This document shows, piece by piece, positions 58,966-64,000 of a DNA stretch of 64,000 bases. Source of the stretch: an uncultured Bacteroidia bacterium (GTDB taxonomy: Bacteria > Bacteroidota > Bacteroidia > Bacteroidales > UBA932); contig CACWLD010000002.1 of assembly GCA_902761655.1 (NCBI GenBank), positions 1 to 64,000 of the forward strand, written 5' to 3'. The translations under genes and the position numbers were made by a program. Under the pieces are notes generated by a model. The model saw only the letters and a list, made by a program, of their open reading frames with translations, had not been told where the DNA came from and did no database searches. Numbering within the stretch: the first letter of the stretch is position 1; each line of letters begins with the position of its first letter.

Positions 58966-60033
58966 TTAATTGTTCTTGATATAATTGGCAACCCAGTCAC
59001 CCACCTCTGAGGTGCTGTATGCCTTTCCGCCGGCTGCAAGGTCCTCGGTAACGATTCCCTCGTCTATTGATGCGGCAACAGCCTTGCGGATGGCCTTTCC
59101 TTCCTCCATAAGTCCAAATGCATATTCGAACATCATTGCTGCGGAAAGTATGGTTGCAAGAGGGTTTGCTATGTTCTTGCCCGCTGCCTGCGGATATGAG
59201 CCGTGGATTGGCTCAAAAACGCTGGTATGCACACCAATGGAAGCGGAAGCGAGAAGACCCATAGATCCGGTGATGACGCTGGCCTCGTCAGTGAGGATGT
59301 CTCCGAAGGTGTTCTCCGTTACCATCACGTCAAAGAACTTAGGCTGACGTACAAGCTGCATTGCGGCATTGTCCACGAACATATAGTCCGTTGTAACCTC
59401 AGGGTACTTGGGAGCCATTTCCTGGGCGATCTGCCTCCACAGGCGGGAAGACTCAAGGACGTTGGCCTTGTCAACCACGGTGAGGTGCTTGCGGCGGCGC
59501 ATAGCGTACTCGAAGCCCAGCTTGAGGATACGCTCAACCTCAAAGCGATGGTAGATGTTGGTGTCGTATGCGGTGTCGCCGTTGTCCTCGCGGCCCTTCT
59601 TTCCAAAGTACATTCCTCCGGTGAGCTCGCGGATGCACATAAAGTCCGCTCCGCTAACCAGTTCCTCCTTCAAAGGAGACTTGCCTACAAGCTTCTCGAA
59701 GGTCTCTACAGGCCTCAGGTTGGCATACAGGCCCAGGTTCTTGCGCATTGCAAGGAGTCCCTGCTCCGGACGTACCTTTGCGGTGGGGTCGTTGTCGTAC
59801 TTGGGATCGCCCACGGCTCCAAAGAGAACGGCGTCGCTCTCAAGGCACAGCTGGTGTGTGCTGTCCGGGTATGCGGAACCCGTGGCCTCAATGGCGCACG
59901 CGCCCACAAGGGCAGATGTGTAACTAACTTGGTGTCCGAACTTTGCGCAAATGGCATCGACGGCCTTGACGGCCTGCTCCACAACCTCCGGTCCGATGCC
60001 GTCGCCCGGAAGTTTGGCAATTTTCATTTTCAT
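58966..60033 (-). CDS. leuB: 3-isopropylmalate dehydrogenase
   Basis: A 355-residue NAD-dependent beta-decarboxylating dehydrogenase, third step of leucine synthesis. Seen: [82 protein letters not shown] and [18 protein letters not shown]. It overlaps the upstream gene by 4 nt. A second Met at residue 3 is an equally good start. Confidence 0.96.
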   Translation of the reverse strand: MKMKIAKLPGDGIGPEVVEQAVKAVDAICAKFGHQVSYTSALVGACAIEATGSAYPDSTHQLCLESDAVLFGAVGDPKYDNDPTAKVRPEQGLLAMRKNLGLYANLRPVETFEKLVGKSPLKEELVSGADFMCIRELTGGMYFGKKGREDNGDTAYDTNIYHRFEVERILKLGFEYAMRRRKHLTVVDKANVLESSRLWRQIAQEMAPKYPEVTTDYMFVDNAAMQLVRQPKFFDVMVTENTFGDILTDEASVITGSMGLLASASIGVHTSVFEPIHGSYPQAAGKNIANPLATILSAAMMFEYAFGLMEEGKAIRKAVAASIDEGIVTEDLAAGGKAYSTSEVGDWVANYIKNN

Positions 60034-61565
60034 ATCTTGGTCTCTACTATATTCAGCATTTTGAGGGTTGCCTTGATGGCGGCCTCAGTCTGGTCAGAAT
60101 CAATTCCGCGGGTCTTGAACTCACTGCCCTGCAGGTTCCAGCTGATGGTAGCTGCAACCAGGGCGTCCGTGCGGCCTCCCGGAGGGATTGTAACCTGGTA
60201 GTCCACCAGAACCGGATGGGGTTTGCCAAGGCTGTCGTATATCTTCCACAGGGCCTTCATAAAGGCGTCGTACTGTCCGTCGCCGGCGCTGGAATCTTCG
60301 TATTCCTTGCCGTAGATGCGTATCCTGACAATGGCCACCGGCCTCATTCCGCGGGCAAGCTGCAGGCTGTAGTTGACAATATGGATATTGTCCTCAGCCG
60401 GATTGTGCCCGCCCTTGAGGACGTCCGCAATGATGAACGGAAGGTCCTCCGGACTTACATCCTGCTTCTTGTCTCCAAGCTCGACCACCCTTTGGGTGAC
60501 GGCCTTGATCTGTTCTTCGGTAAGGTTTATTCCAAGTTCCTTGAGGTTCTCGCGTATGTTGGCCTTGCCGCTGGTCTTGCCAAGGGCGTAGCGGCGTACG
60601 CGGCCAAAGCGCTCCGGCAGCAGGTCGTTCATATACAGACGGTCCTTGTTGTCGCCGTCCGCGTGTACGCCGCTGCTCTGGGTGAATACGGATTCACCAA
60701 TGAGAGGCTTGTTGGACGGGATGCGGATACCGGAGATGCTCTCCACATAGCGGCACACGTGCATAAGGGCGCCCTCGTCAAGGGTGTTCTCCACGTGCAG
60801 GTGGTCGTTCATAATGGCCACCAGGCTGGATACAGGGGCGTTTCCGGTTCTTTCTCCAAGTCCGTTGACCGTGGCGTGGATACCCTGGAAACCGGCCTTA
60901 ATGGCGGCGTAGGTGTTGGCCACGGCAAGGTCATAGTCATTATGGGCGTGGAAGTCAAAGTGCAGGTCCGGCCACTTTTCCAGCATCCAGCAGCAGAACT
61001 CGTATGTCTGGTCCGGATTAAGGATTCCAAGGGTATCCGGGAGCATAAAGCGCCTCACGCCCTTGTCCTTGAGCCCGTCTACCAGGAACGCAACGTAGTC
61101 CCTGCTGTCTATCATACCGTTGGACCAGTCCTCCAGATAAACATTCACAACCATATCCTTGGAATGGGCGTAGTCAATAACCTGAAGTATGTCGTTCAAG
61201 TGCTCCTGAGGAGACTTGCGCAACTGCTTTGTAACGTGCCTCAAAGACCCTTTGCAGAGGATGTTCACCACCTTGCATCCGCAGGACGAAATCCAGTCCA
61301 CCGACAGGTTGCCGTCCACCAGGCCAAGTACCTCAATGCTGTCCAGGAAGCCCTTCTGGGCCGCCCAGGAGCATATCTCGGTCAGGGCCTGCTGCTCGCC
61401 CAGCGACACGCGGGCGGAAGCCACCTCTATGCGGTTGACCTTGAGTTCCCTGAGGAGGAGTTTGGCTATGGTGAGCTTTTCGCCCGCGTTGAACGAAACG
61501 CCCGCCGTCTGCTCACCGTCCCTCAGGGTGGTGTCCATTACCTCTATTCTCTGCCTGGGATTCAT
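60030..61565 (-). CDS. Second 2-isopropylmalate synthase/citramalate synthase-family enzyme
   Basis: A 511-residue member of the DRE-TIM metallolyase family: [15 protein letters not shown] at residue 11, [16 protein letters not shown] with metal-binding His residues, [16 protein letters not shown], and a C-terminal LeuA-type regulatory domain (about 380-511). A leuA already starts this operon (63526 onward), so this paralogue may be a citramalate synthase feeding isoleucine synthesis through leuCDB, or a second isopropylmalate synthase with other feedback control. It overlaps leuD and leuB by 4 nt each. Confidence 0.85.
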   Translation of the reverse strand: MNPRQRIEVMDTTLRDGEQTAGVSFNAGEKLTIAKLLLRELKVNRIEVASARVSLGEQQALTEICSWAAQKGFLDSIEVLGLVDGNLSVDWISSCGCKVVNILCKGSLRHVTKQLRKSPQEHLNDILQVIDYAHSKDMVVNVYLEDWSNGMIDSRDYVAFLVDGLKDKGVRRFMLPDTLGILNPDQTYEFCCWMLEKWPDLHFDFHAHNDYDLAVANTYAAIKAGFQGIHATVNGLGERTGNAPVSSLVAIMNDHLHVENTLDEGALMHVCRYVESISGIRIPSNKPLIGESVFTQSSGVHADGDNKDRLYMNDLLPERFGRVRRYALGKTSGKANIRENLKELGINLTEEQIKAVTQRVVELGDKKQDVSPEDLPFIIADVLKGGHNPAEDNIHIVNYSLQLARGMRPVAIVRIRIYGKEYEDSSAGDGQYDAFMKALWKIYDSLGKPHPVLVDYQVTIPPGGRTDALVAATISWNLQGSEFKTRGIDSDQTEAAIKATLKMLNIVETKI

Positions 61566-62158
61566 TTGCTTTTATTTTCGTAATCTTCAATCTTGGATTT
61601 CTGCTGGAGCAGATAATCTATGTCGTCCAGGGCGTTCATCAGGCAGTACTGCTTGTACTCTCCCAAAGGGAAGTTCTCAGTACGGCTCGTAGCCAGGTTG
61701 GTGACTGTCTTTGCGCCTACGTCAACCCTTACGCGCGTAGCGGGATCCTTCTCAATTGAGCCGAAGAGCTCTGCCAGGAATTCCTCGCTCACCACTACCG
61801 GAAGCACAAAATTATTGAGCTCGTTATTGCGGTGGATATCAGCGAAATAGCTGGAAATCACAACCCTGAATCCATATCCGGCGATAGCCCACGCCGCGTG
61901 CTCGCGGCTGGATCCTGAGCCAAAGTTCTTTCCTGCAACCAGGATCTCTCCGCTGTAGCGGGGATCATTAAGGACAAAGTCCTTGTTAAGGCTTCCGTCC
62001 GGCTTGTAGCGCCAGTCGCGGAAGAGGTTGTCGCCAAAGAACTTCTCGTCCCTGGTAACTGCCTTGAGGAAGCGTGCAGGGATTATCTGGTCCGTATCCA
62101 CATTCTCCAAAGGAAGAGGAATGCAGCTGCTCTCTATAATGTCAAATTTCTGCTTCAT
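61562..62158 (-). CDS. leuD: 3-isopropylmalate dehydratase small subunit
   Basis: A 198-residue swivel-domain subunit that with LeuC isomerises 2- to 3-isopropylmalate. Seen: PLENVDTDQIIPARFLKAV, the substrate-binding [29 protein letters not shown] and NNELNNFVLPVVV. The length matches the bacterial form (about 200). It lies 3 nt after leuC and overlaps the following gene by 4 nt. Confidence 0.96.
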   Translation of the reverse strand: MKQKFDIIESSCIPLPLENVDTDQIIPARFLKAVTRDEKFFGDNLFRDWRYKPDGSLNKDFVLNDPRYSGEILVAGKNFGSGSSREHAAWAIAGYGFRVVISSYFADIHRNNELNNFVLPVVVSEEFLAELFGSIEKDPATRVRVDVGAKTVTNLATSRTENFPLGEYKQYCLMNALDDIDYLLQQKSKIEDYENKSK

Positions 62159-62161
62159 TGT

Positions 62162-63526
62162 CTACAAGAATTTACGTGGATCGGTTACCTCTCCGGTTAT
62201 TGCAGCGGCGGCCGCTGTGAGCGGACTTGCAAGCAGCGTCCGCGAGCCCGGCCCCTGCCGGCCCTCAAAGTTGCGGTTGCTGGTGGAAACGGAATACTTC
62301 CCAGCCGGTATCTTGTCGTCGTTCATAGCAAGGCAGGCTGAGCAGCCCGGCTGCCTGATCTCAAATCCGGCTTCCTCCAGCACCTTGTCAAGGCCTTCCT
62401 CCCTGATCTGGGCGTCTACCATCCAGGATCCGGGTACCAGCCAGGCCGTTACACCGGGAGCTTTCTTATGTCCCTTTACAAGCGATGCAAAAGCCCTGAA
62501 GTCCTCTATGCGGCCATTGGTGCAAGCGCCAAGGAACACATAGTCTATCTTATGTCCAAGCAGGCTCTGTCCGCTTGTAAATCCCATATAATCAAGGGCT
62601 TTGCACTGCGGAACAGGAATTGTTCCGTCTATTGGCATACCCATTCCGGGGTTGGTTCCGTAGGTGATCATAGGGGCTATGTCAGCCGCGTCAAAGTGCA
62701 GCTCGCGGTCAAAGACCGCATCGTCCGCACTCTTGAGCGTCTTCCAATACTCCACGGCCTTGTCCCACTCTTCTCCCTTAGGCGCATACTCGCGTCCCTT
62801 GAGATAGTCGAACGTTACCTGGTCCGGAGCAATGAATCCGCCGCGCGCACCCATCTCAATTGACAGGTTGCAGAGTGTAAGGCGGCCTTCCATTGAAAGG
62901 TTCCTCACTGCCTCTCCGGCGTACTCAATGAAGTATCCGGTAGCGCCGCTGGTAGTTATCTTCATCATCAGGTAAAGGGCTATGTCCTTGGCAGTCACGC
63001 CTTTACCCAGTTTTCCGTCAACTGTTATCCTCATTGACTTGGGCTTCTGCTGCAGGATGCACTGCGACGCAAGCACCATCTCCACCTCGCTGGTGCCAAT
63101 GCCAAAGGCAACGGCACCCACAGCGCCGTGGGTGGATGTGTGCGAGTCGCCGCACACTATGGTCATTCCCGGCAGGGACAGTCCCCTCTCAGGTCCAACA
63201 ACGTGAATGATGCCGTTCTTTGGATGCATCATTCCAAAATAGTTGAGCCCGAACTCCTTTGCATTGCGCTCCAGGCTGTCCACCTGGCGCTTTGATACGG
63301 GGTCCTCTATTGGCTTGTCCTGGTCGTGCGTGGGGGTGTTGTGGTCCGGCATACAGAAAATCTTCTCCGGGCGGAAGCACTTGATCCCACGTGCGCGCAG
63401 GCCGTCGAAAGCCTGCGGGCTGGTGACCTCGTGACAGTAAAGCCTGTCAATGTATAACTGGGTTGGGCCGTCAGGTATCAATGACACCACGTGCGAGTCC
63501 CAAATCTTGTCAAAAAGCGTATTCAT
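62162..63526 (-). CDS. leuC: 3-isopropylmalate dehydratase large subunit
   Basis: A 454-residue [4Fe-4S] subunit: [14 protein letters not shown] at the start, [21 protein letters not shown], cluster ligands in [13 protein letters not shown] and [14 protein letters not shown], and [21 protein letters not shown] near the end. It overlaps leuA by a single base (63526) and is followed by leuD at 3 nt. Confidence 0.96.
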   Translation of the reverse strand: MNTLFDKIWDSHVVSLIPDGPTQLYIDRLYCHEVTSPQAFDGLRARGIKCFRPEKIFCMPDHNTPTHDQDKPIEDPVSKRQVDSLERNAKEFGLNYFGMMHPKNGIIHVVGPERGLSLPGMTIVCGDSHTSTHGAVGAVAFGIGTSEVEMVLASQCILQQKPKSMRITVDGKLGKGVTAKDIALYLMMKITTSGATGYFIEYAGEAVRNLSMEGRLTLCNLSIEMGARGGFIAPDQVTFDYLKGREYAPKGEEWDKAVEYWKTLKSADDAVFDRELHFDAADIAPMITYGTNPGMGMPIDGTIPVPQCKALDYMGFTSGQSLLGHKIDYVFLGACTNGRIEDFRAFASLVKGHKKAPGVTAWLVPGSWMVDAQIREEGLDKVLEEAGFEIRQPGCSACLAMNDDKIPAGKYSVSTSNRNFEGRQGPGSRTLLASPLTAAAAAITGEVTDPRKFL

Positions 63527-64000
63527 TACTTCTGGATTTTATTAAGGCAATCCACATAGGCCTCCACTGAGGACGCCACTATGTCCGTGTTGGTTCCGAA
63601 TCCGTAATAGATGTGCCCGTCACTCTCAACCTGCATATGTACCTTGCAGGTATCGTCGGAACCTCCGGCAATGTTCTGGATTGTGAGTTCCTTTATGACC
63701 ACGGTCCTGCGGATAATGTTCCTGATGGCATTGATTGCCGCGTCAACCGGGCCGTTGCCCGTGGATGCGGACTCGAACTGCTCGCCCGCTATGTTCAGGC
63801 CCACGCTGGCCACCTGGCGCACACCAATTCCGCTGGTAACCTGCAGGTACTCCAGCTTGATGTGGTGGTCCTGTCCGTGCGCGCCTGCAAGCAGGAGAAG
63901 GTCGTCGTCGTGGATCTCCTTCTTCTTGTCCGCAAGCAGCAGGAAAGCGTCGTAAATCTTGTCCAGGTCCTCGCCGCTCTTCTTGACGCCAAGCACCTCA
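63526..64000 (-). CDS. leuA: 2-isopropylmalate synthase, C-terminal part (cut by window edge)
   Basis: Only the last 157 or so residues are inside the window; the reading frame continues past position 64000. The visible part is the LeuA regulatory domain, with [31 protein letters not shown] and [24 protein letters not shown]. LeuA makes 2-isopropylmalate from acetyl-CoA and 2-ketoisovalerate, with leucine feedback through this domain. It is the first visible gene of leuA-leuC-leuD-leuA2-leuB-ilvE. Confidence 0.93.
   Translation of the reverse strand, partial: EVLGVKKSGEDLDKIYDAFLLLADKKKEIHDDDLLLLAGAHGQDHHIKLEYLQVTSGIGVRQVASVGLNIAGEQFESASTGNGPVDAAINAIRNIIRRTVVIKELTIQNIAGGSDDTCKVHMQVESDGHIYYGFGTNTDIVASSVEAYVDCLNKIQK

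Noticed and set aside
60216..61583. 455-residue frame antisense to the second leuA-like gene
   Set aside because: Shadow frame; Val/His-rich translation with no known domain.
1..64000. tRNA, rRNA or CRISPR arrays
   Set aside because: No cloverleaf-like sequence, rRNA signature or regularly spaced direct repeats with spacers were seen; the only regular repeats are the 33-bp coding repeats.

Overview
The window looks like a chromosomal segment of a GC-rich member of the Bacteroidales (Bacteroidota). Signs of this are promoters with the Bacteroidota -7 element TAnnTTTG (one or two with a matching -33 TTTG at 19 nt), few Shine-Dalgarno sequences, lipoproteins and GH3/GH43 enzymes typical of gut glycan degraders, a FucP/mutarotase cluster, a cobalamin-riboswitch btuB/btuG-like pair, and the gene order thrA-thrB-thrC-asd. 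Genus cannot be fixed from the sequence. Most genes are rich in C-ending codons. Two AT-rich stretches (about 10.9-14.9 kb and 25.5-27.2 kb) stand out.

Layout. 0-3 kb: a cyclophilin, a free-methionine-sulfoxide reductase fused to an HD domain, and an MscS channel. 3-9.4 kb: a hexuronate cluster (uxaC, kdgK, a LarA-like nickel-pincer racemase/epimerase, gnd, a UxaE-type epimerase). Twelve bases behind it is an AAA+ ATPase of the kind found with Bacteroidota extracellular contractile injection systems (eCIS). 10.7-14.8 kb: two AT-rich convergent genes for large unannotated proteins that share a Ser-rich N-terminal leader and a glycine-rich hydrophobic segment; I propose they are eCIS cargo. 14.9-25.5 kb: a Tat-type dipeptide epimerase divergent from a dicarboxylate/glutamate symporter, a fucose-type uptake operon, an esterase, an ECF sigma-factor operon with an S41 protease, a NUDIX hydrolase, and a REP-associated tyrosine transposase (RAYT) behind a repeat-rich leader. 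25.5-36.9 kb: an AT-rich signal-less Ig/C-lectin-like protein, the B12 uptake genes under a cobalamin riboswitch, GH3 and GH43 enzymes, a 2-hydroxyacid dehydrogenase and a cytidylate-kinase-like protein. 36.9-64 kb: DUF1846-cstA, the threonine operon, aconitase-citrate synthase, metF-metH, an aminotransferase with lysC-lysA and a membrane protein, then the leucine/branched-chain operon leuA(partial)-leuC-leuD-leuA2-leuB-ilvE running off the right edge.

How the parts connect. Aspartate-family synthesis (asd, thrABC, lysC, lysA, metF, metH) and branched-chain synthesis make up the right half. MetH needs the cobalamin that the riboswitch-controlled uptake genes would supply. The left half is catabolic (hexuronates, fucose/rhamnose-type sugars, xylan/arabinan oligosaccharides, murein dipeptides).

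Most interesting signals: (1) three hairpins with different, perfectly or nearly perfectly paired stems but the same loop (AACAAAGCAGGC..GCCGAAA), each just downstream of a gene and in sense with it; (2) the eCIS-type ATPase beside two proteins with a common N-terminal leader, one carrying arrays of 11-residue repeats and a poly-acidic tail; (3) near-total absence of the tetranucleotide CATG outside the AT-rich genes, with codon choice before Met apparently adjusted to avoid it; (4) a MetH with a shortened, altered activation domain.
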